A stretch of DNA of 64,000 bases from Scylla paramamosain (GCF_035594125.1 NC_087198.1:1559779-1623778); one strand, 5' to 3'. Shown: positions 47,780-59,217, counted from the first letter of the stretch. Program-made: numbers and translations. The notes: generated by a model not told the origin, from the letters alone.

Positions 47780-48370
47780 CCTGTAATTGTTGAATGGATG
47801 TTTCCGCAGCGGCCTATTTGTGTATATTGTATGGTTTGATTAAATTATTTGTTTTTAATGCCATAAAAAAGACTGTTATTAATCACAGCAATGCAGGAGG
47901 CATTTATTTTTTTCTTCATTCGTTAATCGCCGTATCTGTTATTTCCGTAGTGGATTTCCTTTTTCTTTTTTTCTTTTTCTTTTTTTTTTGTAATGCATGG
48001 GAAAGAATCTTAGCTGTAACAGTAGTGCAGCAAACATTTATTTATTCATTTTTTCCTGTCCTATCTGTTATTTTTCGCAATGGGGTTTCTGTTTTATTTA
48101 TTATTTTATTTATTTATTTATTTTTTCAATGGAGAGTAAATTTCATAGTTGTAACAATAGTGTAGGAAACATTTTTTTTTCCATTTTTTAATCGCCATAC
48201 GTCATTCCCACAGCGAGTTTTCTTATTTTTCTTTCTCTGGTAATCCAGCGAAATGAATCTTAGTAATCTCAGTAATGCAAGAAACCATGAATTCTTCCTC
48301 TCTTTAATCGCTCTACCTTTTATTATTTTCCACAGTGACCTTCTCTTGTATAAATTCAAAGTTGGTTCCT
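47780..48370 (+). repeat. Diverged minisatellite, period ~117-135 bp (copy 1)
   Basis: The cassette CACAGCAATGCAGGAGGCATTTA / TTAATCGCC-GTATCTGTTATTTCCGTAGTGG recurs. CAGNAATGCAGGAAACATTT-like landmarks lie near 47886, 48018, 48150 and 48268. TTATTTCC(G/A)CAGTG-like landmarks lie near 47948, 48069, 48205 and 48322. T-runs separate the units. No gene. The same structure is at 58618-59165. Confidence 0.78.
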
Positions 48371-48381
48371 CTGTTTAAGTC

Positions 48382-48387
<6 letters not shown>

Positions 48388-48418
<31 letters not shown>
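48388..48418 (+). repeat. (CT)n microsatellite before SINE
   Basis: About 15 CT units immediately 5' of the SINE. The counterpart is at 59187-59213. Confidence 0.93.
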
Positions 48419-48420
<2 letters not shown>

Positions 48421-48439
48421 GGCCTTAGTATAAGCGAGA

Positions 48440-48715
48440 TACCTGGACCGCGGTAGCTCAGTCGGTAGCGTGTCTGACTACAATGTAGAAAGTATCGGGT
48501 TCGAATCCTGGTGACAGCTGGAACTTTTTTGAGACGATTGCTCACTCCTAGGTTTACAAAGCCTTAAAGAGGTGCCGGTCAACTGTGATTGGTAACGTAA
48601 AGACGGTGGAAAAAGGAACTGTCCATCCTACTCTATATGCCGAGGCCTAGGAAGGGTGACGCAACGAGTACCAGTCCTGGGCCAACACTCGGAATACGAC
48701 ACACCTTCACTTTCT
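48440..48715 (+). mobile_element. tRNA-derived SINE, second family (copy 1)
   Basis: The head has A box TAGCTCAGTCG at 48454-48464 and B box GGTTCGAATCC at 48498-48508 with tRNA-like spacing. The body is different from the SINE at 43993 (AGGTGCCGGTCAACTGTGAT, GGGTGACGCAACGAGTACC), and the element ends near ACACACCTTCAC before a T-rich stretch. The 3' part does not pair with the 5' part, so it is not a functional tRNA. Confidence 0.8.
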
Positions 48716-49367
48716 TTTTTTTTTATTTTTATGGGAAACTATATATTTTTTTGTTTGTTTCTCAACATCAATAGTTCCCACAGTAGCTTTGTGCTAAATA
48801 TTTTGCCAATTTAGCAGGATTTTTATTTTCTCTCCATCACGCGCTGGTAAAGTAACCTTAAAAACACAAATCTTTCTTTTTTTCTTTTTCTTTCATATTT
48901 CTTTTTCTTTATTTGTTTCTTTTTTTATTTTTTCGTATTCGTTTTGTTCTTTTCCTTTCTTGTACCTTTCTTGTTTTATCCTTGCTCTATCTTTCATTAT
49001 TTTCTTTTTTCCTTTATTTTCCTTCTTTTCAGCATTGTCCTCCTGCACTATTACATGTTTTCCTGTAAGCTTGATTGTTTGGTATTTAATTTCTTCCCCT
49101 GTCGCCTGGAAGGTATTAGTGCGTCATCATGAGTCCTGGCAGCAGTGAGCCCCGCCTTCCATCACAGCTAATATCTCCCAAGTTACACCGTCAACATCAA
49201 AACTTTCTTATTTTCCCGTCTGGTATTAAAAACCTACAATGGAGAGACTCACAGTAAAGTGTGTGTGTTTTTTTTTTCTGTAGTTTTCTTCATTTTTTTC
49301 TTAATTCTTTTTTTCTTTATTTTTGAGTTTTGTCTTTTTAATGTCTATGTAACTGCCTGCTCATTTG
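48716..49367. other. T-rich intergenic sequence
   Basis: Runs of T interspersed with unique stretches (for example GTGAGCCCCGCCTTCCATCA near 49145). No gene, RNA or element recognised. Duplicated at about 59510-60153. Confidence 0.65.
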
Positions 49368-49391
49368 CCTGTCTGTCTGTCTGTCTGTCTG
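49368..49391 (+). repeat. (CTGT)n, ~6 units (copy 1)
   Basis: Short tetranucleotide array. The counterpart at 60154-60220 has about 17 units. Confidence 0.95.
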
Positions 49392-49649
49392 TTTGCCTGT
49401 GTTTTTTTTGTCAGTCTTGCTTGTGTGTACGTTTGTCTGTCTGTAAAAATGTATGTACATATGTTTTTTTTTCACTTTACTTTTTTTTTATTTCATAATT
49501 TCTTTCGTTTTTCTTCCTTTCCCTCTCCTGTTTTCTTTTTGTCGTGGGTTCTTTTTCGTTTTCCTTCTTTCTTTCTTTCTTCTATTTTTTTTTCCTTCTT
49601 TCGTTGTTTTATACTTATTTCTTCACCTCCCTCCCTCCCTCCTAAGGCT

Positions 49650-49651
<2 letters not shown>

Positions 49652-49692
<41 letters not shown>
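49652..49692 (+). repeat. (CA)n microsatellite (copy 1)
   Basis: About 20 CA units followed by a TAATAATAATAA / AAATAAATAGAT A-rich tail. The interval 49392-49651 is T-rich with no gene. Confidence 0.95.
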
Positions 49693-49694
<2 letters not shown>

Positions 49695-49887
49695 TAATAG
49701 TAATAATAATAATAAATAAATAAATAGATAAATAAAAAAAAAAAGGACAACCGACTCACCTCCCCCGCCATCGAATCCCAACCTTTCCTAATGACACCCA
49801 GAGCAAGATAAGCACAAGGCAATTGGAATGATGGAGGCGAACGTACGTCTGGATATTAGAACGTGAAGCTTTAGATTAACTTTGACT

Positions 49888-49891
<4 letters not shown>

Positions 49892-49928
<37 letters not shown>
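49892..49928 (+). repeat. (CT)n microsatellite (copy 1)
   Basis: About 18 CT units. The counterpart at 60720-60795 is about twice as long. Confidence 0.95.
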
Positions 49929-49931
<3 letters not shown>

Positions 49932-50068
49932 GATGTGCGTTAAGTGTCAGATGAAGAATGTATTAATTGTTGGTCCAGTGTAAGGCGTGTTAGAGTGTAT
50001 TCTCACTCTTACTCTTGTGTTGTGTGTGTTTTTGATTGATGGAATAAGGACTGGGTTTATTTGAATTG

Positions 50069-50102
<34 letters not shown>

Positions 50103-50657
50103 AGAGGTAATAGGAAGTAATTTTCATCATCATTGCTGTCGTGTTCATTATCATTCTTTTTTAAATGTTTGTTGACAGTTTTTGGCATAATCCAAATTCA
50201 TCATCTTCAATTCCCATCAGTATTGGCAACTACTTGGTGCTGTTCCATCCTCACTTCTCGGTCTTTGCAAACCCTTGACATAAAGCAACTGTTTCATTCA
50301 TATATTGATTTTTCTTCGATCAATGTTCATGAAATTCCCTGCCGTTTTTTCACCACGTTTCTCGAATACTTTCACACAGGGAGAAAGTGAAGTTTGTCAC
50401 ACTGTTTGACTCATTCCTGAGGTGCAGGATTAATAGATAAATCAGAAAAAGTTATTAACATTGTTCATGATATAGAAAATCAATGTCTTTCATCCCCTTC
50501 AAAGTCACGTGGAAATGAAAGCATCTGTTATTCGAAATATGAAAGGAACCTCAAATGTAAATCAACTTTGACTTAGAATATATAAAAAAAAGAAAAAAAA
50601 GAATGATATAGAAAAAATATCTTCTTTTCTTGCAACCCACGAATGAAAATGAATGAA
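49929..50657. other. Unique intergenic sequence with (TG)n
   Basis: Holds (TG)n at 50070-50100 and otherwise unique sequence. An open frame of 85 codons (50133-50390, plus) persists in copy 2 (61000-61257) with two amino-acid changes. The two copies are too similar for this to indicate selection, and no domain is recognised. Confidence 0.6.
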
Positions 50658-50696
50658 TGAAAATACCCATTATTACATGAAAATACCCATTATTAC
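50658..50696 (+). repeat. 20-bp minisatellite, 2 units (copy 1)
   Basis: The unit ATGAAAATACCCATTATTAC occurs twice here and three times in copy 2 (61528-61586). Confidence 0.94.
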
Positions 50697-51533
50697 TCTT
50701 ATGGAAATGGTATAGGATATGAGTTTTCCCTTTTTCCTTCTGTTTTTTTTTTCCCTCTCTCACAGCATTTCCAAGGTGCCAGAATAAAAATACCTTACTT
50801 GGCTTAGCACGAAAATAGCCTCTAAAAAGTTATAGGTATTAAAGAAGAAAATTTGTCTAACAGTGAAAGGGTTAAGATGCATTTTTCTTTTTTTTTTTTT
50901 TATGTCTGCAATCTGTCATGTTTCTGTATCTTATTTTATTTACTTTATCTATTTTTTTCTTCTTTTCTCTTGCTCTGTCTTGAGGTGCGATTTTGCCTGT
51001 GTCCTGATCTTCTCTTGTACATTTTGTCATTGGATGCGCGGCGGAGACTTTCACAATTCGAATGACGTCAATTAATTGATTTTTTTTTATTTATCATTGT
51101 GCAATGAATGTTGTTATATTTTGCTTTGTGTTGATATATTTTTTTTTGTATTTCTTGTTATCTTTATTTTTCCTTTATTTGTCCTCGTTTGTTGTGTCTG
51201 TAATGAGACTGAAACGCTTGGTGGCAACTCCAAGCTTTATTCAACAAAATACCAGGCTCTCATATCTGTAACAGATACAGACAAAAATAACTACCGACAA
51301 TTACACAACACATTAACACATTTTGTCTCTTTCCATTCTCCTCCTCCCGTTTTCTTTTAAAGTACGACATAGAAGGAAGCCTTTATTTATTATTTTATTT
51401 TTATTTGCCTCTTTATTTTCTTTCATTGTTTTATTTTTTTTTATTGTATTTATTTATTTATTTATTTATGCTTTTGAACGATTTTTTTTTATGTTTTTTG
51501 TTACCCAAAGCTTTACATTTTTACCATCCTTCA

Positions 51534-51534
<1 letters not shown>
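50697..51534. other. Unique intergenic sequence
   Basis: Nothing recognised apart from T-runs (50740, 50890, 51085, 51145, 51485) and TTTA repeats near 51450. A non-repetitive stretch at 51195-51340 (ACTGAAACGCTTGGTGGCAA) is unassigned. Duplicated at 61587-62437. Confidence 0.6.
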
Positions 51535-51874
<340 letters not shown>

Positions 51875-51961
51875 AAGTGATTCGTTTTGTTGGCCAAAGG
51901 GAGAGTCGAGGAGAGGAACAAACAGGTCGCCTCTAGTTTTTGTCATCGGAGTAAATATTTG

Positions 51962-53110
51962 GGGGAGGAGGAAGAGGAGGAGGAGGAGGAGGAAGATAAA
52001 GAACTGTTTTTGAAGGAGGTGGAATATATCTAAGGCTGGAAACTGTAGGAGAGGGAGGAAGATGAAGAACTGCTTTTGAAGGAGGTGGAATATATCTAAG
52101 GCTGGAAACTGTAGGAGGGGGAGGAAGAGGAGGAGGAGGAAAAAGTTGTGTTTTTTAAAGGAGAGTGTGAAAGAGAAGACCCAGATATGGAGAGCATAAG
52201 GAAGGGAAGTTAAAAATGATGATCAAGAGTGACGAAGAACAGGAACAAGAAAAGAAGAACTGTTTGGTGAGAAGAGTAAAAAAAAAAAACAATCTTAAGT
52301 GGAAAATGTAAGAGAGGTGAAGAAGATAAGTAAAAGAAAAAAAGAGGAGGAAAAGAAGGAGTAGGGAAAAAATTACAAATACGAAGAGAAATAGATATTG
52401 AGAGGAAAGGAGGAAGAGGGATGTTGATGGAGGAGGAGAAGGGGAGGGGAGGGATTCCAAGGGTAGAGACTAGAAGGAAAGGTGGAATTTAAGGAGATGC
52501 GGGAGAGAATTCTATTGGAGGAAAGGGAGGTGATGACCAAAGGAGGAGGAGGAGGAGGAGGATGAGGAGGAGGAGGAGGGAAAGAAAATCGACATGAAGG
52601 AAAAAAAAAAGGAAGAATGAGGATGATCTGAGTAGGAGGACGAAAGAGAGAAATAAAAGAGAAGGAGGAGGAGGAGGGGAAGGAGGAAGAAGAAGAAGAG
52701 AAGGAGAAGCATAAAAAAAGAAGCTCATGGATAACAAAAGAAAAGAAGATGTGAAGAGGGAATGAAAGAAAAAAAGACAATAGAGAAGAGAAGAAGAAAT
52801 ATGATGGAGAGAAACATAAAAAACAGTACATGTAAACAGGAAAAGAAAATTGAGAATTATTATGAGTGAAAATGATGTGAAGAGGAGAGAAAAATGTAGG
52901 GAAGAGAAGGAAGAAAAGACGGAGGAGGAGAAGGAGGAGGAGGAGGAGGAGGAAGAAGATAAAGGAGAAACGAAGAAACACACGTAGATAGAAAAAAAAA
53001 GATAAGAAAGACAGAATATTTAAAGACGAGATGAAGAAGAGATGGTAGAGAAGAAGAGGAGGAGGAGGAAGGGGAGGCGAAAAGAGAGTGGGGTGGAGGG
53101 GAAGGAGGCA
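51962..53110 (+). repeat. Long purine-biased tract (copy 1)
   Basis: About 1.15 kb that is predominantly A and G on the plus strand, with (GGA)n clusters at 51966-51992, 52540-52580 and 52920-52960. It contains a ~68-bp tandem duplication (AACTGTTTTTGAAGGAGGTG at about 52002 and AACTGCTTTTGAAGGAGGTG at about 52068). Minus-strand open frames of up to about 200 codons are Ser/Phe/Leu/Pro low complexity, not genes. Such tracts can form triplex DNA. Confidence 0.85.
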
Positions 53111-53172
53111 GGTGAGGAAACGGAAAGTGCTAATATTGCTTTTTTCCTTCCCCTGCTCTTGTAGACTTCAGG

Positions 53173-53218
53173 TGGGGAGGAGGAGGGGCGGGGCGAGGCG
53201 GGCCGGGGCGGGGCGGGG
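53173..53218 (+). other. G-run cluster, potential G-quadruplex with GC boxes
   Basis: G-runs GGG-CC-GGGG-C-GGGG-C-GGGG at 53200-53218 fit the canonical quadruplex rule. GGGGCGGGG elements (for example 53185-53193) resemble Sp1-type GC boxes. It is the only such cluster in the window. No transcript can be shown. Confidence 0.6.
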
Positions 53219-53301
53219 TGAGAGGAGGTGAGAGCCGCGGAAAATAAAGGCAAATGGGGGAAGAGAGAGATAAACTTGGGTGCATTTTGCGAACACTGGA
53301 C

Positions 53302-53302
<1 letters not shown>

Positions 53303-53372
<70 letters not shown>
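53303..53372 (+). repeat. (GA)n microsatellite
   Basis: About 34 GA units, immediately followed by a fragment of the interspersed repeat. Confidence 0.96.
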
Positions 53373-53377
<5 letters not shown>

Positions 53378-53440
53378 CACTGAGGCGCCATTCCCTGAAT
53401 TTAGCAGTCAAAAAAAGGCTTATCCAAAAGAGGGTGAAGT
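53373..53440 (+). mobile_element. Fragment of the interspersed repeat element
   Basis: AACCCACTGAGGCGCCATTC and following AGTCAAAAA resemble AGCCAACTGAGATGCCATTC ... AGTCAAAAACTGAAGGATAAG in the element at 46600 and 57400, but with more divergence. Short and incomplete. Confidence 0.5.
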
Positions 53441-54240
53441 GTAATGAGTAAATGTGAATAATTATGAGTGGATGAATAACTGAACGTATCACTGAGTGCC
53501 AGTGAATATGAAGCGAGGATATCTGAGAAAAAAAAAATTGTGTGGTGGTGGATCGTATAAGCTTACTGCAGGAATTGCAGGAATTGGATTTAGTTGAGTG
53601 AGTTGCCGCTCGTTGTCAAAGTTATAGGGACATGGAATTGGGTGTGTTTTTGTTAATGAAAGGAATGTATCACTATTTTTCACGTAAGAGGAACACTGGC
53701 GTAGGGCAACAAGAGGAAGGAAAAAATGGAATCACTCTTGAACTATGTATATTTAAAATGCATTACGGTTTTCAAGGTATGAATATTAAGCTATGTATAT
53801 TTTAATGTATTACTATTTTTAAATGTGCATTGAAAGCTTCTCTTCATTGTAAGGAGAAGAAAGTGAAGGATTAACTGTCATTTTGTTGATTTGAAGGTTA
53901 TTCTACAAAATTTATTATGTATGGAAAAAAAAATACATATAAGTGTTGCGTCTGGAAGAGAAGTACTGGTGATGACAAATATACTGGCACAAATTAAGTT
54001 GTCGTGCAGTAATGAAAAAATGGAGGATTTTTTTTTTTCGTTCTTTTATCCTCTTCTTATCTTTCTTGCTTCCTTTCAGTATATTTTCATCATATTGACA
54101 AATATTTTTTATTCTAATACAGAGTTCAATTATCCACTTTTTTTTTTCCGTGGTATTTCCAGTCTTCGTAATTGTTCTCTTTGTCCTCCTCCTACCAACC
54201 TCTTAACAATGACCAAAATATCTCCTGCTGTTTGGTTTTC
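53441..54240. other. Unique spacer with a small element fragment
   Basis: No gene recognised. TTCACGTAAGAGGAACACTG GCGTAGGGCAACAAG at 53678-53712 resembles the 5' end of the interspersed repeat at 57335-57365. Short similar segments (AACTATGTATATTTAAAATG, AGCTATGTATATTTTAATG) lie near 53740 and 53790. Confidence 0.55.
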
Positions 54241-54247
54241 CTTTCTA

Positions 54248-54450
54248 ATCCTCCTCCTCTTCCTCCTCCTCCTCCTCCTCCTCTTGGTCTGAGTCCGTTC
54301 CCTGGTGCTGCACACATATCACAGACACGGCAGTGGTGATGCTTCTGGCGGTGGTGGTGATGGCAATGGCGCCAGTCTGCAGGTGATGGTTATGGTGGCG
54401 GCGGTGGTGGTGGTGGTGGCGGTGGCGGTGGCGGTGGTGATGGTGGTTAA
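54248..54450 (+). repeat. (CCT)n and GGT/GGC triplet-rich tract
   Basis: (CCT)n at 54249-54283, then GGTGGTGATGG- and GGCGGTGGTGG-type triplets at 54340-54448. The minus strand reads as a His/Thr-rich low-complexity frame, not accepted as a gene. Confidence 0.88.
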
Positions 54451-54516
54451 TAAATTCGCTTGGTAATGAAGGGAGTTTGTAATGGTGAAGTTGGCAGTGA
54501 TAGTTACCGGAAACGT

Positions 54517-54518
<2 letters not shown>

Positions 54519-54574
<56 letters not shown>
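54519..54574 (+). repeat. (TG)n microsatellite
   Basis: About 28 TG units. The flanks 54450-54518 and 54575-54905 show nothing recognisable. Confidence 0.96.
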
Positions 54575-54577
<3 letters not shown>

Positions 54578-54908
54578 CTCTTCATACATAGCGGGAAAAA
54601 AATCAATAAATAAATAAAGAAAACAAAAGCAGACGTAACTATTTGACTTACCTTTAATTTCCCAACCCACGTGACTCATTGTTTTGTCCAAGCTTCTACC
54701 ACCACCTCTTCATACCTTCCATATTTACCATTTACCTGCCCATCCCAAATGACTCGTTCCTGCATCTTGGCTGTACGTGATGCAACAGAGGGCGGGAGTA
54801 GCCACAGGGCGCAGCGAATCTAAGAGCAGAGGAGGGGAGAGGAAGGGGGAGGAGTTGATAGGAGGATAGAAGAGAGGAGCGGAGTGGCAATTTCACGCTC
54901 AAGTCAGG

Positions 54909-54911
<3 letters not shown>

Positions 54912-55004
<93 letters not shown>

Positions 55005-55108
55005 AGCTGACATAAAGGAAATAAAGTGTGAAAAATAAAGGAGAAAATGGATATGAAAGATGGTTACGAAGAGAAAGAGAGAAGAGGAAGTTTATGTAAA
55101 AGTGATAC

Positions 55109-55193
<85 letters not shown>
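54912..55193 (+). repeat. Two (GA)n microsatellites
   Basis: (GA)n at 54912-55000 and 55110-55193, separated by purine-rich sequence. Not part of the duplication: the flanks differ from those of the (GA)n at 41574. Confidence 0.95.
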
Positions 55194-55197
<4 letters not shown>

Positions 55198-55332
55198 CAA
55201 GAGAGAAGCAAAAGCCAAGTATTAGCTTGTATCGCGGTAGAGGAGCAGGTGTTGTGTCATCGGTGCTTCCCTCTCGCAAACAACAACACACAGCGACAGA
55301 AATTTTGACTGAAGAAACACAGAGAAAGAGAT

Positions 55333-55334
<2 letters not shown>

Positions 55335-55380
<46 letters not shown>

Positions 55381-55469
55381 GCTCTTCTTGTTTCTCTTGT
55401 CTCTTGTCAGAAAGTGAAAATAAATATCTGGAAAAGAAGGAAAGTATTTCACTCCTATTACACAAACAC

Positions 55470-55551
<82 letters not shown>
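55335..55551 (+). repeat. (TG)n - duplicated outlier - (CT)n
   Basis: (TG)n at 55335-55379, the segment homologous to 42111-42216 at 55380-55472, and (CT)n at 55473-55551. Left of the (TG)n (55200-55334) the sequence does not match that left of 42006, so homology starts at the microsatellite. Confidence 0.92.
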
Positions 55552-55552
<1 letters not shown>

Positions 55553-55737
55553 ACTTTATTAATTTATCTCTATGTCTATCTCTGTTTCTTCTTTTGATTT
55601 TCATTGTTTATTTTCTTTCCTTGTCTATCCTTCCCTCTTCCTTCTTTTTTTTTTCTTTTACCCAGATACTTTATCTCCCTTGTTCCATCCTTTCTCCTTT
55701 CTTCCTTTTCGATTTTCAATATATATATATTTTTTTT
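55552..55737 (+). other. Pyrimidine-rich unique insert at the duplication junction
   Basis: TTACTTTATTAATTTATCTC through TTCAATATATATATATTTTT has no counterpart beside copy 1. It replaces the 2.7 kb at 42319-44996. Confidence 0.7.
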
Positions 55738-56269
55738 ATTTTCCTTTATCCTTCCTTCTTTCCTTCCTATTTTTTACTCTTGGTTTTCGGTTACCACGTT
55801 ATTTTTACCTTCCTTTTTTTCTGGCTCTCTTTCTTTCTTTTTCCTTTCGATTTTGAAGCTTAATTAATTTTCATTATCTATCCTCCTTCCTTCCTTCTCT
55901 CGATTTTCGTTTGTTCTGTTCTTTTATCTCTTCTGTTTGTTCCTTCTCCCTTCTTTATCTTGATTTATCTTCTTCCTCTATCCTTCTTTCTCCTTCCTTT
56001 GTGTAGATTTTCGTTTATTTATTATTTAATCTTCCTTCACCATCTTTCTTCCTTCTTTTCTCTACGTTTTCCATTTATTCCATTACATTAACTTCCTTTG
56101 TCTCTCCTCCTTTCCTTCTTTCCTCTCTAGATTTCTTTCCTCTTTCACCTTTCTCTTTCCTCCATCTTGGACTGCTACCTCCTCTTCTCTGCCTTTCCCT
56201 CAAATCTCTCTCTCTTCCCAGTTCTACATTTCAATCTGTTCATTTCCTGTTAGCACCTGGGACCCTCTT

Positions 56270-56371
<102 letters not shown>

Positions 56372-57324
56372 TATTTTGTGTCTATTAAGTTTCTTCCTCC
56401 TCCTTCATCCACCGTCTCACTTCCATCGTCGCTCATTTTTCTTATCTTTATTTTTCTTTTCTTTTTCTTCTTTTTTTCACGTTTTTCTTTCCTCCATTGA
56501 CTGTGTCTATTTCTAGCCCTTCATTCTTGTCTTCTATCCTTCTTTTTGTTTTTCTTCTTTTCCCTCTTTCATATTTGTCTTTTCTATAATTTCCATATTC
56601 CAATTTTACCTTCCTTTCTTTCCTTTTTATTCATCTTTTATATCTGCTTTTTTTATCGTATTCTTCCTTCTCACTTTTCCTTTCACTTACTGCTCTTCTT
56701 TGTCCCTTCCACCTCTTAAAACTTTCTGTCCTTCCTTTCCTCCTGCTCCTCCTCCTCCTCCTCCTCCTCCTCCTCCTCCTCCTCCCACTTTCTAGAACCC
56801 TCCACTTCTCCACTCCCGCCTCCCTTTCAACTCTTCCTCCTCCATTTGTCCCTCCCTTTCTCTTCACTTCCCCGAGTTTTGTCGGGTAGTGGACGTGTTG
56901 GTGTTGTTATTGTCGTTTTTGATATGTTAAGTGATCCCTGAGTGACTCTTTTTTCCTTGTGGTGCGTGGAAGAACACAACACTTCTCATTTTTTCTCTTT
57001 TTTTCTTTTTTTCCTCCGTTACCAGGGAGTTGCTGGGTTACATTTCCTGACAATATTTTTTGCTCTCATGCTTACTTACTTGTCTTGTCTCTTGTCTGCC
57101 GTTTGGTGTTCAGTGTTTTCTCTCATCCAGCGTCTCCTTTAATTTAGTCTGTACAAAGAAAAACACTACTTTTTACAAGTTTTATATGCTTTTTTTTTTT
57201 TTTTTTTTGACCTCTTCATGTCTCTGATCAAAAAATACAGGGAGCAAAATGAAAACAACAAAATATCCTTCATTCTCGCTTTCATGAACTTTGAGAAGAA
57301 AAGGAACGTAAGTTTTTTTTTCTT

Positions 57325-57622
57325 GTTTTACGTAGGAGGGACACTGGCCAAGGGCAACAAAAAAAAAAAATAAATAAATAAATAAATAGATAAATAAAAA
57401 ATAAAAGCCAACTGAGATGCCATTCCCAGAAAAGTGTCCAAAGCAGTAGTCAAAAACTGAAGGATAAGTGTCTTGAAACCTCCCTCTTGAAGGAATTCGA
57501 GTCAGAGGAAGGTGGAAATACAGAAGCAGGCAGGGAGTTCCAGAGTTTACCAGAGAAAGGGATGAATGACTGAGAATACTGGTTAACTCCTGCATTAGAG
57601 AGGCAGACAGAATAGGTTGGTC
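57325..57622 (+). mobile_element. Interspersed repeat element (fuller copy)
   Basis: Contains the 5' part TTTTACGTAGGAGGGACACT GGCCAAGGGCAAC, an A-rich/AAAT segment (57360-57400) and the body through GAGAGGCAGACAGAATAGG. The copy at 46555 lacks the 5' part, so copy 1 has probably lost about 50 bp at the A-rich site. Minus-strand open frame judged incidental. Confidence 0.7.
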
Positions 57623-57711
57623 AGTTTAGTTAACTCTCTAGGTGTCTTGATGTTCCTCTGTTATATATAAGACGCAGAAAGATGAAAAAGCATAATTAGG
57701 AATATATTTAT

Positions 57712-58312
57712 TAACCTGGAAAGTTGAAATGTCATCTTTGTTCACCTGAAAAGTATCTTGTGATTGGTTCATATTGTTCACCTGAGTGGTTTAGAAATTC
57801 TGCCTGTCTCCAGTTTATTAGTTACGATGTTCCTCGTGGTTCAACTTATTCACCTGGGAAATTGAAATGCCATCTTTGTTCACCTGAGAAAATAGCTGAT
57901 AGCTTTTTCACATTGCTCACCTTACCAATATGGAACTTTTGTTTTTCTCCAGTTCATTAATCGTTTTGTTTCTCGTGTTTATCTCAAAAAAAAAAAAAAA
58001 TTGATTAGTTAATTATCTAGAAAGTTGAAATACCACCTTTGTTCACGAGAAAAGCGCTCTATTTAAATTGGTCACCTAAGTAATATAGGAGTTGTCTTTC
58101 TTCAGTTCACAAGTCACCTTGTCTCTCGTGTCTGAGAACTGAATGAACAACCTGGAAAGTTGAAATGCCACCTTCCTTAACCAGAGGAAAATGCCCCGAT
58201 CACATTGCACACCTGAGTGGCATGGAACTGCTGCCTTTCTCAACATTATTAGTTCTGCTGATTCGCGAGTTTACCTGCAAAGCTGAAATGGCGTCTTTGC
58301 TCACCTGATAAC
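57712..58312 (+). repeat. Diverged minisatellite, period ~135 bp (copy 2)
   Basis: Five TTGAAATG-type landmarks at about 57724, 57860, 58024, 58162 and 58283, spaced about 120-165 bp. It keeps the first unit start that copy 1 lacks. Confidence 0.82.
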
Positions 58313-58349
58313 TCACAGGAGCTCTTACTTCCCTCCCTTTAGCAGTCCA

Positions 58350-58565
58350 GGTGGTTCTCGTCTTCACCTGAGCGGGAAGCGTGTTAATTAAGCATGAGTG
58401 AAGCGTTCATCGCCCGCGGCGCTAATAATATAGCAGTGCTCCCTCCCCTTGCCTCTGTGCTGATTCCTTGGGGGAGCGTAATGGCTGGCGCGGCGCCCCT
58501 CATGACGCTCCACCGCCCCCTCAGATACCTGACGGAAAATGTGATAATCTGGGGGAAAAAAAAAG
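58350..58565. other. GC/CpG-rich short island (copy 2)
   Basis: Counterpart of 47490-47735, with an additional G in GGGGGAGCG. An 89-codon open frame starting at 58394 exists only because of that change, so it is not taken as a gene. Confidence 0.55.
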
Positions 58566-58599
58566 TCTTGGTTGATTGTGGGAACTTTTACTTTTTTAT

Positions 58600-59165
58600 T
58601 TTTCCTGTAATTGTTGAATGGATGTTTCCGCAGCGGCCTATTTGTGTATATTGTATGGTTTGATTAATTTATTTGTTTTTAATGCCATAAAAAAGACTGT
58701 TATTAATCACAGCAATGCAGGAGGCATTTATTTTTTTCTTCATTCGTTAATCGCCGTATGTGTTATTTCCGTAGTGGATTTCCTTTTTCTTTTCTTCTTT
58801 TTCTTTTTTTGTAATGCATGGGAAAGAATCTTAGCTGTAACAGTAGTGCAGCAAACATTTATTTATTTATTTTTTTCCTGTCCTATCTGTTATTTCCGCA
58901 ATGGGTTTCTGTTTTTTTTTTTTTTCAATGCAGGGTAAATTTCATAGTTGTAACAATAGTGTAGGAAACATTTTTTTTTTCCATTTTTTAATCGCCATAC
59001 GTCATTCCCGCAGCGAGTTTTCTTATTTATTTTATTTGTTAATCCAGCGAAATGAATCTTAGTAATCTCAGTAATGCAAGAAACAATGAATTCTTCCTCT
59101 CTTTAATCGCTCTACCTTTTATTATTTTCCACAGTGACCTTCTCTTGTATAAATTCAAAGTTGGT
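58600..59165 (+). repeat. Diverged minisatellite, period ~117-135 bp (copy 2)
   Basis: Counterpart of 47780-48370 with the same unit order. Differences are mostly in T-run length and a shortened TTTATT stretch near 58910. Confidence 0.78.
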
Positions 59166-59180
59166 TCCTCTGTTTAAGTC

Positions 59181-59217
<37 letters not shown>

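Noticed and set aside
48445..48520. Functional tRNA gene
   Set aside because: The same reasoning applies: tRNA-like head joined to a non-tRNA body, duplicated at 59242.
50133..50390. 85-codon frame kept in both duplication copies (also 61000-61257)
   Set aside because: The copies are too similar for frame retention to be informative. No domain or signal recognised.
52373..52981. 202-codon minus-strand frame (and counterpart 63262-63873)
   Set aside because: Ser/Phe/Leu/Pro low complexity produced by a purine-rich tract. Alternative frames on the same strand are equally open.
53133..53166. Exon start at a splice-acceptor-like site
   Set aside because: The downstream frames are short and G-run derived, with no coding signal. 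Kept only as an observation.
57182..57595. 137-codon minus-strand frame
   Set aside because: It runs through the interspersed repeat and its A-rich segment. The copy at 46432-46798 breaks it into other frames.
58394..58663. 89-codon frame in the GC-rich island
   Set aside because: The homologous position in copy 1 is shifted by a one-base difference, and no domain is recognised.
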